A stretch of 60,482 nucleotides of DNA from Cyanobacteria bacterium QS_4_48_99 (GCA_003021505.1 PXPT01000102.1:10261-70742), one strand, 5' to 3'. Shown: positions 7,950 through 18,248, counted from the first letter of the stretch. Translations and numbers: made by a program. Notes: generated by a model from the sequence alone, not told the origin.

Positions 7950-9144
7950 TGCTTTGCAGCAGTGCCGCAGCCGCACGCTGGATTTATTTAGCGGAATTGA
8001 CTCAGAAACATTAAGTTGTCAGGCTCATGCCGACTTTAGCCCCGTGGGCTGGCATCTAGGGCACATTGCCTACACAGAAGGTTATTGGATTCTAGAGCGC
8101 TGCGCTGGTTTACCACCAAAGTTTCCGCAATACCACCAGCTATTCGACGCTGACGGCTTACCCAAGTCCGAACGCCAACACTTACCTCCCCTCGAAGAAA
8201 TCCGGGATTACGTCGATGCTGTCAGAACTGAAATTTTAACTTACTTAGAAACTGCTCCTCTCGAAAAGCAGGAACGCCTCTGGCAGTGGCTCATTCAACA
8301 TGAGTCTCAGCACAGTGAAACCATTACCCTAATCTTGCAACTGCAACGCGCGAGTGCAGCAGAACTCTATCATCCCACAACTAACAAGCAGAGTTCCCCA
8401 CTTTCTACCGAAATGGTGAAAATTCCTGCTGGAGAGTTTTATATGGGAAGTAATGAGGGTGCCCAGGATAACGAACGCCCAGCCCATCGAATTCACCTAG
8501 ATACTTACTGGATTGACCGCTATCCAGTCACCTGCGAGCAATATCGGGAATTTATTGCTGCGGGAGGCTATCAAAACCGTCGCTGGTGGTCAGAAGAAGG
8601 ATGGCAATGGTTACAATCCCACCCAGTTGCCCAACCTCTCTACTGGTGGAATTCCCCAGACTGGGATCAACATCCCGTCTGTGGCGTAAGCTGGTATGAG
8701 GCTCAAGCCTATGCTCGTTTTGTTGGCAAGCGACTCCCCACCGAAGCGGAATGGGAAAAAGCTGCCAGTTGGGATGAAGCAGCCGGATGTAAGCATTCCT
8801 ATCCTTGGGGAGAGGTTCCACCCAGTGCCAAGACGTGCAACCACGACACCCTAGTTGGGCACACCACGCCTGCGAATGCCTACCCAGCCGGGCAAAGCGC
8901 TTATGGGTGCTACGACATGCTAGGCAATGTCTGGGAATGGACAGCATCCTGGTTTGACGGCTACGAAGGGTTTAAGCGTTATCCTTACCGGGGTTATTCA
9001 CAAGTTTATTTCGATAACCAACACCGGGTTTTGCGGGGTGGTAGCTGGGCGACTCGTCCTTGGGCGTTACGTGCAAGCTGGCGCAACTGGTATTATCCCA
9101 GTGTTCGCCAGATTTTGGCTGGTTTTCGCTGCGTTAGCGAGTGA
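7906..9144 (+). CDS. egtB: Ergothioneine biosynthesis iron-dependent sulfoxide synthase EgtB
   Basis: EgtB is a non-haem iron enzyme that joins hercynine to a cysteine-containing thiol and oxidises the sulfur. The N-terminal DinB-like domain (about 10-150) carries the expected iron histidines: H50/H53 in GWHLGHIAY, and H132 and H136 in QHESQH. The C-terminal FGE-sulfatase-like domain (about 165-412) has [43 protein letters not shown] and GFRCVSE. The start is TTG with a strong Shine-Dalgarno, 44 bases inside egtC. Length of 412 residues is normal for the family. Confidence 0.94.
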   Translation: MKFTPINSRREAVFDALQQCRSRTLDLFSGIDSETLSCQAHADFSPVGWHLGHIAYTEGYWILERCAGLPPKFPQYHQLFDADGLPKSERQHLPPLEEIRDYVDAVRTEILTYLETAPLEKQERLWQWLIQHESQHSETITLILQLQRASAAELYHPTTNKQSSPLSTEMVKIPAGEFYMGSNEGAQDNERPAHRIHLDTYWIDRYPVTCEQYREFIAAGGYQNRRWWSEEGWQWLQSHPVAQPLYWWNSPDWDQHPVCGVSWYEAQAYARFVGKRLPTEAEWEKAASWDEAAGCKHSYPWGEVPPSAKTCNHDTLVGHTTPANAYPAGQSAYGCYDMLGNVWEWTASWFDGYEGFKRYPYRGYSQVYFDNQHRVLRGGSWATRPWALRASWRNWYYPSVRQILAGFRCVSE

Positions 9145-9474
9145 TGGGGTTGCAGGTTGCAGGTTAGCAGGTTACAGGTTATGAGTAACCTACCCTACGG
9201 GAACGGCTACGTCGAACAACTTTCAACATTCAAGTTGTAACCTATGCATACCTTTCAACCTTTAACTTTCAACACCTAACCCTACTATCTTTCAACTTTC
9301 TTAAATTTGTAGTGAAATATACGACTCTGGTGTAAGGTAAACCGGAGTAAGGTATGTTTCACTAACTAATAGTTTTGGCAAACGATTTGGGGTTTGCCAG
9401 CAAGCCGATTGTGTCAATCGACAGGCGAGGCTGTTTAATACTTCGCCGCTTGGGTACAAACGAATGGAGAATGT
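9145..9474. other. egtB-egtD spacer with a dispersed repeat
   Basis: There is no gene here. Bases 9150-9260 hold a composite repeat (tandem caggtt-like units, then aacctaccctacgggaac and cgaacaactt) whose relatives lie at about 15275-15362 and 40743-40858 in inverse orientation. The stretch 9330-9360 has two near-identical segments, gtgtaaggta and gagtaaggta. GGAG at 9468-9471 is the likely egtD ribosome binding site. Whether egtD shares the egtCB transcript is unclear. Confidence 0.55.
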
Positions 9475-10527
9475 ATGTCAACTTTTTCTCAAAAGGCAAG
9501 CAGCAGTGCTAGTTCTCAGTCTACGAGCGAAAAACGTTTTTCAATTGAGCATTTGCTTAGTCCAGAGTTTTCCACAAACTCCGATGACGGTAGCGATGTG
9601 ATACAAGGGTTGACTCAACCGGACAAATCCTTGCCTTCTCGCTATTTGTATGACGACAAAGGCTCTCAATTGTTTGAGCAAATCTGTGAGTTACCCGAAT
9701 ATTACCCAACGCGCACCGAAGCGGAAATTTTACGCCAGTATGCTGATGAAGTGGCGCAGCTCACTGGAGCTTGCGAATTGGTAGAGTTGGGCAGCGGTAG
9801 TTCCACCAAAACTCGCCTCTTACTAGATGCTTACCAAAGGCAAGGGTATCCCTTACACTATTCGCCCATTGATGTTAGTGCGGGGATTCTCGAAGACAGC
9901 GCACGGCAATTGCTAGCAGATTATCCTTCGTTGCAGATTCAGGGAATAGTGGGAACGTATGAGCAAGCTCTCCCCACACTAGCTCCAGCTCCTTTACCAA
10001 CACGCATGGTTTCTTTTTTGGGAAGTACGCTTGGGAATTTTAATCAGCGGCAGTGTGATGCGTTTTTCTCGCTTATCACCACATCTTTAGAAGCAGGGGA
10101 TTATTTTTTACTGGGCATCGATTTGCAAAAGCAGAAGGAGGTGCTAGAAGCTGCCTATAACGATAGTCAGGGGGTGACAGCAGCATTTAATTTGAATCTG
10201 CTCAATCACCTGAATTGGCGTTTTGGAGGCAATTTTGACCCAGTTCTCTGGGAACACTGGACGTTTTACAATCAATCCCAGGCACAGATTGAGACTTACT
10301 TAAAGTGTAAGCGATGGCATTCTGTCCAGTTAGAGGGACTTGATTTAACTGTAGAATTTGAGCGCGGCGAAGCCATCCAGACAGAAATTTCGCGCAAGTT
10401 TGATTTGCAGCAGATGCAGTCTTATCTCGAAGCTCAAGGTTTGCCCCCTGCTCGGATATGGACTGACTCGAAGCAGTGGTTTGGCTTGTTACTTTGCCAG
10501 GTGCAACCCGCATCATCTCAGCTATAA
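9475..10527 (+). CDS. egtD: L-histidine N-alpha-methyltransferase EgtD
   Basis: EgtD trimethylates histidine to hercynine with S-adenosylmethionine, the first step of ergothioneine synthesis. Diagnostic elements are SRYLYDDKGSQLFEQICELP with YYPTRTE (residues 55-81), the SAM-binding loop VELGSGSSTKTR (103-114), PIDVSAGIL, and FLGSTLGNF. The C-terminal half holds the substrate-binding residues, including the YNDSQGVTAAFNLNLL block. Length of 350 residues includes an extra Ser-rich N-terminal segment of about 25 residues. With egtC and egtB it completes hercynine-to-sulfoxide chemistry. The genes for gamma-glutamylcysteine synthesis (egtA) and the final lyase (egtE) are not in the window. Confidence 0.95.
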   Translation: MSTFSQKASSSASSQSTSEKRFSIEHLLSPEFSTNSDDGSDVIQGLTQPDKSLPSRYLYDDKGSQLFEQICELPEYYPTRTEAEILRQYADEVAQLTGACELVELGSGSSTKTRLLLDAYQRQGYPLHYSPIDVSAGILEDSARQLLADYPSLQIQGIVGTYEQALPTLAPAPLPTRMVSFLGSTLGNFNQRQCDAFFSLITTSLEAGDYFLLGIDLQKQKEVLEAAYNDSQGVTAAFNLNLLNHLNWRFGGNFDPVLWEHWTFYNQSQAQIETYLKCKRWHSVQLEGLDLTVEFERGEAIQTEISRKFDLQQMQSYLEAQGLPPARIWTDSKQWFGLLLCQVQPASSQL

Positions 10528-10631
10528 AAGCTTACGCAATCAAGAATTGGGAGTTGGAAGGGTGTTAAGTGTCTTCACTGTGGGTTACTAATAACCAATG
10601 AGCAATGACTAATAACAATTTCTCGTTAGTT

Positions 10632-12695
10632 TCATTGGTTATTATTTTTGCGAGTTCGAGAGCGAGAGGTTGTATTCTGTTGGGGGGGCTGTCCGTTAAC
10701 TGCCAAGGCTTCGACTTCGCTTGTCTGTGCCACAGGCACGGTGAAGTAAAACTGAGTTCCTTCCTCCCTTCCCGCTGACTCTGCCCAAATGTTACCCCCC
10801 CAATGGTTGACAATCTGGCGACAAATTGCCAATCCTAAGCCAGTGCCACCAGTTGTTCTTTGCAAGGCTCCTTCTTCTTGATAGAAGGGATCGAACACCG
10901 TTTTGAGGCGATTGGGTTCGATTCCCCGACCTGTATCGGATACGCTTACTTCTACCATCTGTGCGCCATTGTGCTTCGCGCATAAAGAGACTTCGCCTTC
11001 TGAGCTGGTAAACTTGCAGGCATTGTCTAACAATTTAGCTAGCACTTCTACGAGCCACTCCCCATCCGCTTCCACTAATGGGAGGTCATCCGAAACTTGG
11101 GGACGAATCGGCGGCAGCTCACTTTTTCCTTGGTGGGCACCAACATGAGAAATGGATAAATCGATGCATTCTTGGATAGAGAGGGGTTCTGGGTGCCACT
11201 GGGCGCGACCACTCTCAAACTGAGACAGGGTGAGAAAGTCCTGTACCAGTTGATGCAGGCGCTCGGCATCGGTGAGAGCAGTATTAAGCATCGCCTGCTG
11301 CAGTTCTCCCGACATCTCCGGTTCGCTCGCAAGACTTTCTAGGCAAACCTGAATTGTAGAGAGGGGGGTGCGCAGCTCATGACCTGTAATAGCAACTAAG
11401 TTAGAGCGGGTACGCTCCAGGTCTTCGAGTTGCTGGTTGAGGTATTCGAGGTTGGCGTAGGCTTCGGCTTGTACCAGCGCAATTCCCACTTGGGTAGCAA
11501 CCGCCTCGACTAGTTCGACTTCTTCTTTTGTCCAGCCAGGCAGAGTGGGACCGCAGTGATGTAACTCCACCATTCCCTTCAGCTCTCCTTGATACGATAC
11601 AGGAACGAGCAGCCAGGCGCTAATTGAGGCTTGTTGCACCAGGTCTTGCAAGGATTCTCCTGAGGACTTGCTCAGGGGCTGGTCGCTAATGCGAGGGTCG
11701 CTAAAAGTATCTTCGATGTAGAGGGATTCCTGCTTCTCAATTGCTTCCCGAATGAGAGGATTATCTCGCACTAGCCAATTTTGCTTTTTCAAAGACGTAA
11801 TGCATAAGCCTAAAAACTCGTGGTTGATGGTTGCCCTAGCATCATTTTCACCACAGCGGTAGACTATACAGCGGCACGCCCCCAATGCCTCCCCTAACTT
11901 CTGCACTGCCGCTTGTAGAATTTCTTCGGGGTCGAGCGATCGCCGAATGGCGGAGGTCATCGAGCGCACCAGGCGCTCTTTCTGCTCTTTAGCAGCTAGG
12001 GAGCGATAAGCCTTGAGCAACTTATACTGACCAGCTTGTAAATAAGTTACCAGTCGCTCGACGAAAGGATCGGGATTCGCGCTAGGAGAGTCGGTTGCTG
12101 ATAAATTCTGCTCGGAAGCAGCGCCTTCAGGCACAGCTTGTAAACACTGAGTGCGTGCCTGCTCCACCTTCTCTGCGAGTTCTGGTCGATAAGCTGAAAT
12201 TCGCCCAAGCAAAATTTCCGCTGCTTGTTGACTCACCTGCCGCTCAAATGTCCAAATTCCCTCAAAGCGGCGCGTTGGCTCTACATCGGAAAAAGCACTT
12301 GCAGGCTCCTCTGAGCTTGGGCATTCCCGACAAATCAGGCAGGTGGCATACTGAGATCCCACCACCACTAAATGCCACTCTCCCGCAAGGGCATCAGTGG
12401 GATCAAACGCTACCGTTTCGTAGGCGTTGGAGGCAGTGCCAAAATCTGTGTCTGATGGTGAGAGGACGTAGAGCCAGTCCGTCTTCTGGGCAATGCGTCG
12501 ATAGCGATGGGCTTCCTGACGATAAAAGCGCTCCTGTTGGAAGCTCGCAATGACTAGAGGCTGCTGCGAGCCAGCCAAAACCTGATCTTCCATTGCGTGT
12601 GAGAGAGCCGTTAAGGAAGATTTGAAATAAATTTGAGGTCGTAAATTGGGCAGGGCTTGGATCAACTCTGCCAGCACAGAAGTCGATATGCTCAT
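10632..12695 (-). CDS. DICT-GAF sensor histidine kinase
   Basis: A 687-residue soluble sensor kinase. In order it has an N-terminal DICT domain (about 1-165, starting SISTSVLAELIQALPNLRP with YFKSSLTALSHAMEDQVL), a linker helix, a GAF domain (about 255-412), a HisKA dimerisation domain with the phospho-accepting His439 in GHELRTPL, and an HATPase domain with the N box around Asn558 and a GGTGLGLAI box at 616-624. No membrane segment is present, so it is cytoplasmic. The ATG at 12695 is chosen because family members begin at SISTS. An upstream ATG at 12728 is possible. No response regulator gene is adjacent, so its partner is unknown. Confidence 0.9.
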   Translation of the reverse strand: MSISTSVLAELIQALPNLRPQIYFKSSLTALSHAMEDQVLAGSQQPLVIASFQQERFYRQEAHRYRRIAQKTDWLYVLSPSDTDFGTASNAYETVAFDPTDALAGEWHLVVVGSQYATCLICRECPSSEEPASAFSDVEPTRRFEGIWTFERQVSQQAAEILLGRISAYRPELAEKVEQARTQCLQAVPEGAASEQNLSATDSPSANPDPFVERLVTYLQAGQYKLLKAYRSLAAKEQKERLVRSMTSAIRRSLDPEEILQAAVQKLGEALGACRCIVYRCGENDARATINHEFLGLCITSLKKQNWLVRDNPLIREAIEKQESLYIEDTFSDPRISDQPLSKSSGESLQDLVQQASISAWLLVPVSYQGELKGMVELHHCGPTLPGWTKEEVELVEAVATQVGIALVQAEAYANLEYLNQQLEDLERTRSNLVAITGHELRTPLSTIQVCLESLASEPEMSGELQQAMLNTALTDAERLHQLVQDFLTLSQFESGRAQWHPEPLSIQECIDLSISHVGAHQGKSELPPIRPQVSDDLPLVEADGEWLVEVLAKLLDNACKFTSSEGEVSLCAKHNGAQMVEVSVSDTGRGIEPNRLKTVFDPFYQEEGALQRTTGGTGLGLAICRQIVNHWGGNIWAESAGREEGTQFYFTVPVAQTSEVEALAVNGQPPQQNTTSRSRTRKNNNQ

Positions 12696-12728
12696 TAATA
12701 TTATTGTCGGTTTTCTCCAGCACCGCAT

Positions 12729-13072
12729 TGAGTGGGCGTAGTCTGAAGATTTCCTTTAGACATAAAACGCCCAATCGTGGGGATTTTAGTTTTTCCCCGC
12801 ACCCATTGGGGTGCCTGGTTTACCTAGCCACTGGGACGATTGATACTTTAGTATTCTTAATATTTCGGCGCTTTGGTATTCACGAAGCTGACAAGGGACG
12901 CTCATGGTTTTCTCGCAGAGTTGGGCAGCTCGCTTGAACTCGATTTCCTCCTCTGAAACCATCCTACAAAAAATGGAGTGAGTTGCTTAGTTGCTTCTCC
13001 AACTCTCACCTAGTCTTCATATGTAGTCACAAACACAGGTATTTTGGAAACTCTTAGTCCATCTTATCTGGA
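12729..13072. other. Gene-free stretch with a small hairpin
   Basis: No supported coding sequence. A 6-bp hairpin GCACCC/GGGTGC lies at 12799-12814 with a 4-base loop, in the upstream region of the kinase gene. It is too weak to name. Nothing else is recognised. Confidence 0.4.
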
Positions 13073-14355
13073 TTAGCGAAGCTGATCGAGCTTTCTTTTC
13101 GGAAATGAGAGCAATTGTTGTCCTTCGGTAAAGGCAGTAGTTCCTGGTTTAACTTTCTCTAGTTCGTTAATAATCTCTTCTATCCCACCGATATAGTAGA
13201 GTCACCTTTTGCCTGTAAGTTTCGGATTTGCCGTTGGGCGCGTTCGAGAGCCTCTACAGACTCGCTTTCCATTTGCCGCTTGATTGGGAAGTTACCCAAG
13301 TCTGTTTCGTATTGCGCCAATAGTTCTTGGGCTTTGGGATAGCTGGGGTTTCTATCCGAATTCGTTCGAGTCGTCGAATCGCTTTTTGTAACAATTTTTC
13401 ACACTGCTGCTACTGAGCAGTGGAATGGGGAGGATTTTCGCAGGCTTGCGTTGCCTTACTGGCAAATTGCTTCGCTGCCCTAATCAAGGGATTGGTAAGA
13501 TTTTGGAAATCGCGTTTGTAGGCTTTTAGTTTGGGCTGCGTTTTTTTCCTGCTAGCGTCTCAAAGGAAATTTGCTCTAACTTATCAATAGTAGCTTGCCA
13601 ATCCGCGCGGGCTTTCTCTCGCTCAGTTGGGGTTTGTGCCTGTAGATACCTTTCTCTGGTTCTGCTTACTCAAGTGGGTGAAAGCATTTTTCTCCTGGAA
13701 GATTTGGGCTTCCATGAGAGCCACACTCTTACGGGTAGCCTCAAACTCATCAAAGGTGAAGTCCCAACTGCAATTAAATAAACTACAGTACAGTTGGGTT
13801 AGTAGCCCAGAAACCACCAAACCGGTAGGGCATCGAGATTTGTTTGCGCCGCTTGGACTTTTTCTTCGGCTAGCTTAATGTCAGGTTTACTGGTAGCCTG
13901 ATTAGTGAGTTGATCCGCTTGTTCCACGTTGGCGATCGCCTGCCGATAATTTCGATCCATACTGCGATAACTTGGCAGTAGTATCAGCGGTGCTTTCTCC
14001 GCCACGGGTTTGCGAATCATGGGATAGGGCAAATTTGTCACCCCAACCAATCCCGCAACACCCACAGCAACACCCGCTAACTAGTCCTTGCCCAAGCAAC
14101 TTTCTTGAGAGGACTCGGTGGTTGATTAGCTTGAACTGCCTTTGTTAAACTATCCTCGCTAAACTGGGGAAAAATCTCGATTACTGCCTGACGCAGTTCT
14201 TTCCGAGAGGCTGGAGAACCCGATGAGTCGCGCAGTTTTTCCAAGCGCTTCAAGGCAATCTTTTGCTGCAGCTACCCTGCCAGGACATTATTACCAGCAC
14301 ATTTTTCGAGTTCGGCACGAAAAATTTTCCAGGCACGATGATTAAGGCGCGACAT
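13073..14355 (-). pseudogene. Decayed cyanobacterial protein with TPR-like helical repeats
   Basis: A coding path about 430 codons long can be followed from ATG at 14355 through several frames to the TAA at 13073-13075. It begins with a helix, continues KIALKRLEKLRDSSGSPASR and KELRQAVIEIFPQFSEDSL, and then GVAGLVGVTNLPYPMIRKPV (a single membrane span). Next come YRQAIANVEQADQL, EKVQAAQTNLDALPVW and WDFTFDEFEATR. It ends near INELEKVKPGTT. Multiple frameshifts and stops separate these blocks. The layout of membrane anchor plus helical repeats is found in uncharacterised cyanobacterial proteins. No function is known, and the gene is clearly dead. Confidence 0.75.
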
Positions 14356-14546
14356 AAGCGGAACCTAAACGGAGTAACTCCATTTATTTTTCTCACTAAC
14401 GCCTTTGATTGAGTCATGTTAATCCAGTTAACACTCATAGTTATGGCAGACGCGGATACGGTGAGAAGCGGGGAGACGGAGACTTGTTTACTGTGGCAGT
14501 CAAACGGATTTGAAATTACATAACAACTTCTTATCACCAGTCAGAA

Positions 14547-15212
14547 ATGCAGCCATTTTTCGAGTTTATGCTCGGTAGTGTTGTGGCACTGTTTCCGATT
14601 GTTGACCCCATTGGAGGCGTGCCAATTTTTCTCGCTTTAACGTCTAATGCGAATCCACGATTACGGAATAAAATTAGTCAAAAAATTGCTTTATATGTAG
14701 TTTTGATATTGATAACTTTTTTATTATTCGGTGGCGTAATTTTGCGCTTTTTTGGAATTTCTTTAGAAGTGGTAAGAATTGCGGGCGGAATTGTTATTTT
14801 TCACGCTGGCTGGAGAAGTATGGAATCTCAACCTAAGCTAACTAAGGAGGATAATCAAGCTGCTACTCAAAAAAACAATAAGCAAGAAGATATTTCCCTG
14901 ATGCCCATGGCGATTCCGATGTTGGCAGGACCAGGTGCGATCGCGATCGTTTTAGGACTTTCAGCACAGGCAGGGCGCAGCTACACTGTCGAAACTGCCC
15001 TTAATTTCCTAGCAGTATCCTTGGCAATTCTACTGATAGGTGGAATTGTCTACCTCTGCTTGCGTTCTGCCAATTTCTTATTAGTTTGGTTAGGAGAAAC
15101 AGGAATTCGGGCAATTACCCGCATTTTGGGGCTATTTATTCTAGCAATTGGCGTGCAGTTATTTCTTAATGGAATTAGTGACTGGATGGCTGGTTTAGAG
15201 GTTTTGGAGTAG
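14547..15212 (+). CDS. MarC-family integral membrane protein
   Basis: A 221-residue MarC/UPF0056 family protein with about six membrane helices. The conserved opening FPIVDPIGGVPIFLALT and the central PMAIPMLAGPGAIAIVLGL are the family signatures. The cytoplasmic loop between them (about residues 95-118) is rich in Lys, Gln and Asn, as usual. Despite the name, family members have not been shown to confer antibiotic resistance in general, and their substrate is not established. The gene stands alone, facing pepP. Confidence 0.9.
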   Translation: MQPFFEFMLGSVVALFPIVDPIGGVPIFLALTSNANPRLRNKISQKIALYVVLILITFLLFGGVILRFFGISLEVVRIAGGIVIFHAGWRSMESQPKLTKEDNQAATQKNNKQEDISLMPMAIPMLAGPGAIAIVLGLSAQAGRSYTVETALNFLAVSLAILLIGGIVYLCLRSANFLLVWLGETGIRAITRILGLFILAIGVQLFLNGISDWMAGLEVLE

Positions 15213-15274
15213 TAGAAAGTGAGGAGTGAGGAGTCAGAAGGAGTGGGGTAGTGGGAGATGGGGGGACAAGGAGA

Positions 15275-15362
15275 GATCGCAGGTTGCAGGTTGATGCGTT
15301 GTTCGGCGTTCGCCGCAGGCGTTCTCGTTCGCGTAGCGTTCTCCGTAGGAATAGGTTAGGTT
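15275..15362 (-). repeat. Dispersed intergenic repeat, copy 2
   Basis: Read on the minus strand this resembles the repeat at 9150-9260: an aaccta segment, a ctacgg segment followed by alternating GC-rich gaacgc-type units, then cgaacaac and tandem caacctg units. It lies between the convergent marC and pepP genes. Confidence 0.5.
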
Positions 15363-15394
15363 TATTCTCCCCTTGTCCCCTTGTCCTTCCTAAT

Positions 15395-16714
15395 TCATCG
15401 TTCCACCTCTTCGACTAATTTAGGAACCGCAGCCGTTAATACTTCGTATCCCGACGGCGTTACGAGAACATCATCTTCAATTCGCACCCCAATCCCGCGC
15501 CAGCGTTGTGCCACTTCGGGTTGACCTTCTGCTGGCTCCACGTGAGGGGAAATGTAAATGCCCGGTTCTACAGTCAGGACGTGATTGGTTTGAAACGTTT
15601 GCCAATGCTCTTCCCCATGCTTATAAAGCCCAGCATCGTGGACATCTAAACCAATCCAGTGCCCGGTGCGGTGCATGTAAAAGGGCTTATATTTCTCTTG
15701 TTCAATTAGCTCATCTACCTTACCTGCCATGATGCCCAATTCCACTAACCCTTCCACGAGTACACGCACGGCTGTATCGTGAAATTCGTTGTAAGTTTTC
15801 CCTGGTTGAATTTGCTCAATTGCCTTCAACTGCGCTTCTAAAACCAGTTCGTAAATCGCTTTCTGTTCTGGAGTGAACTTGCCGCCTACGGGGAAAGTGC
15901 GGGTAATATCGGCGTTGTAATATTGGTAAGAGCAGCCTGCATCAATCAGCAGTAACTCGTTATCTTGCATCTGCCGATTATTTTCGATGTAGTGCAGCAC
16001 GCAAGCATTAGCACCGGAAGCGACAATGGTGGGATAGGCTGGACCCACTGCCCCGCCTCGGGAGAAGATGTATTCGAGTTCGGCTTGCACTTCATACTCA
16101 TAACGCCCTGGTTGGGCAAATTCCTGGGCGCGATTGTGTGCCTCGACTGAAATGGCAGCCGCGTGGCGCATCAAATCTAACTCAGCGGCGCTTTTTACCT
16201 GTCGCATGGGGTGAAAGACAGGTTTGGTGTCTTCGATCGCAATTGGTCCTTTACCCCGTTTGGGATAGGTTGCCATAAACTGTTGCCAGTGTTGGAAAAC
16301 CGTATCATTAAAGGCGCGATCACGTCCTGGGTGATAATAAATGCGCTCTGCCTTTTCGAGATACTGCGGCAGCTTTTCATCAAGTTCACTAATCTGGTAA
16401 GCTTCGTCTGCCCCGAATTTTTCCTTAGCTGCTTCCACTCCCACTCGATAACCCGTCCAGGCTTCTTTTTCCGGTTCTCTCGGCTGCACGAACAACACAA
16501 ACTGATGTTCTTCGTGATGAGGCACTAGCACAATCACCGCTTCTGGCTCATCCAAACCCGTCAGATAGAAAAAATCACTGTCTTGGCGAAAGGGATACTC
16601 GACATCGTTATGCATCACAGCGGTGGGGGCACTGCGAAAGATTGCCGTCCCGTTGCCAATTTTCTCCATTAGCTTTTCGCGGCGCTGGCGGTATTCTGTC
16701 TGCGTAATGCTCAT
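15395..16714 (-). CDS. pepP: Xaa-Pro aminopeptidase (aminopeptidase P)
   Basis: A dimetal peptidase that removes N-terminal residues preceding proline. The N-terminal creatinase-like domain begins TEYRQRREKLMEKIGNGTA, and the catalytic pita-bread domain begins around residue 185. Metal ligands are recognisable in LLIDAGCSYQYYNADITRTF (two Asp), HRTGHWIGLDVHD (His), VEPGIYIS (Glu) and GIGVRIEDDVLVT (Glu). Length of 439 residues is normal for PepP. It is cytoplasmic with no signal peptide. The neighbours give no operon context. Confidence 0.94.
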   Translation of the reverse strand: MSITQTEYRQRREKLMEKIGNGTAIFRSAPTAVMHNDVEYPFRQDSDFFYLTGLDEPEAVIVLVPHHEEHQFVLFVQPREPEKEAWTGYRVGVEAAKEKFGADEAYQISELDEKLPQYLEKAERIYYHPGRDRAFNDTVFQHWQQFMATYPKRGKGPIAIEDTKPVFHPMRQVKSAAELDLMRHAAAISVEAHNRAQEFAQPGRYEYEVQAELEYIFSRGGAVGPAYPTIVASGANACVLHYIENNRQMQDNELLLIDAGCSYQYYNADITRTFPVGGKFTPEQKAIYELVLEAQLKAIEQIQPGKTYNEFHDTAVRVLVEGLVELGIMAGKVDELIEQEKYKPFYMHRTGHWIGLDVHDAGLYKHGEEHWQTFQTNHVLTVEPGIYISPHVEPAEGQPEVAQRWRGIGVRIEDDVLVTPSGYEVLTAAVPKLVEEVER

Positions 16715-16751
16715 GTTGGTCTTTTCTAGAATTTATAACTTAGAAGCTGAA

Positions 16752-17500
16752 TCACTGACTCTTGCTGGGGAAATCGCTCGCAGTGAGTGTAATTTTATTA
16801 CTATTGTGGCGACGGACTGGCATACCCTCTACCAACTGTAAAAATTCATCCACCGCAACCAAATCGCAATTCTTTTTATTCGCCGCAGCAGTTTTGTAAG
16901 GAGTGGGGATAACCATTTTGGGATTAAGTACCTGCACGGCTTGCTTCGCCTGTTGGGGATTGTAGGCTTTAGAACCCTCACCAACTGGAATCAGTGCTAA
17001 ATCGGGCTGTCCCATCAGAATTTTTTTCTCTAGCTCAATTGGAGCTGCTGCCCAGCCCATGTGGAGAATATTGACACCACTGTGAGTCCACTTCCATACT
17101 ACATTCGTGCCCAATCGCCTTCCCCCACGCGATCATGGTCAATGGGAATGCCTTCTACTTCTAATCCTTTAAACTGATAACCCCCCGGCTCAGAGAGAAC
17201 GCGAGGATTTCCTGCTACTTCCTCTACTGCTGCTTCATCGAGTAACTGGCTGCTGACTAGCACCAAATCTGCTTCCACTTGAGGCGATCGATATCCAGCC
17301 GTGCAGCCCAGCGTCCGAAACGGATTCACCAAAACCCGCAACCCATTCCCGGTAAACAAAAAGCAGGTGTGCCCTAGCCATCGTACCGAGAGGGAGTCCT
17401 GAGTTTGTGCCTGATAAGACTGAAACTCAGAGACAATGACCGCTCCTAGCGCCGTAACCAAACCTGCCCCAACGTACCTAATCAACTGTCGCCGTTTCAT
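16752..17500 (-). pseudogene. Frameshifted MBL-fold metallo-hydrolase with Tat-type signal
   Basis: Two overlapping ORFs (17500-17099 and 17114-16752) form one protein broken at about 17100-17115, where a single missing base explains the shift from IDHDRVGEGDW to GTNVVWKWT. The N-terminus RRQLIRYVGAGLVTALGAV is a twin-arginine-like signal. The fold follows: SVRWLGHTCFLF, then VLVNPFRTLGC, then VLNPKMVIPTPY. In relatives the last motif usually carries a His (PTHY-type); here it is Pro. Together with the frameshift this indicates loss of function. Programmed frameshifting is not supported, as no slippery heptamer is visible. Confidence 0.75.
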
Positions 17501-17569
17501 ATAGTTTGCTAATGGCTAAATTGCTAATGGATAATTAACCACGAACAGTTAGCTATTAGCAATGAACCA

Positions 17570-18178
17570 TTAGTCAACTACTAAGGGCTGATCCACCGAT
17601 TCCAGGAAGTTTTGTAATAGCTGTTTCCCGGAATTAGTCAAAATGCTCTCTGGGTGAAACTGGACACCTTGTATATGGGAATATTTGCAGTGTCTGAGTC
17701 CCATAACCGTGCCATCATTAACCCAGGCAGTGACCTCTAGCTCTTCGGGAATGCTGTGACGCGAAACTACCAAACTGTGATAGCGAGTAGCGAGCAGGGG
17801 ATTTTCCAATCCCTCGAAAACACCTGTGCCTTTATGGTGAACCTGAGAAGTTTTGCCATGCATTAGAGCTGGAGCAGAAACTACTGCTGCCCCAAAAACT
17901 TGACCAATGCATTGATGTCCCAAGCAAACTCCTAGAATGGGAAGTTCCGGCGCAAGCTGCCGAATCAACTCCAGAGAAATCCCCGCATCTTCTGGACCAC
18001 CAGGACCAGGAGAAATGACTACGCCATCCGGTTGAAGTTGGCGAATGGTTTCGACTTCAGTTTGGTCGTTGCGATAAACCTTGATGTCGGAGGCAACTGG
18101 GAGTGAGTTTCCCAATTCTCCTAAATACTGTACTAAATTATATGTAAAACTATCGTAATTGTCAATAACAATAATCAC
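17570..18178 (-). CDS. trpG: Anthranilate / aminodeoxychorismate synthase glutamine amidotransferase subunit
   Basis: A class I glutamine amidotransferase that supplies ammonia for anthranilate (tryptophan) or aminodeoxychorismate (folate) synthesis. The catalytic triad is present: Cys85 in LGVCLGHQ, and His175 and Glu177 in QFHPES. It starts with the typical IIVIDNYDSFTYNLVQYL and has the SPGPGGPEDAG oxyanion strand. The 202-residue length fits a stand-alone subunit. Such TrpG proteins often serve both pathways. It follows ybeY and dgkA on the same strand, an order known from other cyanobacteria. Confidence 0.93.
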   Translation of the reverse strand: MIIVIDNYDSFTYNLVQYLGELGNSLPVASDIKVYRNDQTEVETIRQLQPDGVVISPGPGGPEDAGISLELIRQLAPELPILGVCLGHQCIGQVFGAAVVSAPALMHGKTSQVHHKGTGVFEGLENPLLATRYHSLVVSRHSIPEELEVTAWVNDGTVMGLRHCKYSHIQGVQFHPESILTNSGKQLLQNFLESVDQPLVVD

Positions 18179-18248
18179 TTGCGTATCTCCTTATGCAAAG
18201 GTGAGCCAATGGTGTGGGAGTAAACAGCAAACGACGAGGCTACTAGAC

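Noticed and set aside
17099-17114. Programmed frameshifting in the MBL-fold gene
   Set aside because: No slippery heptamer or downstream structure is visible, and a metal-site residue is also altered.
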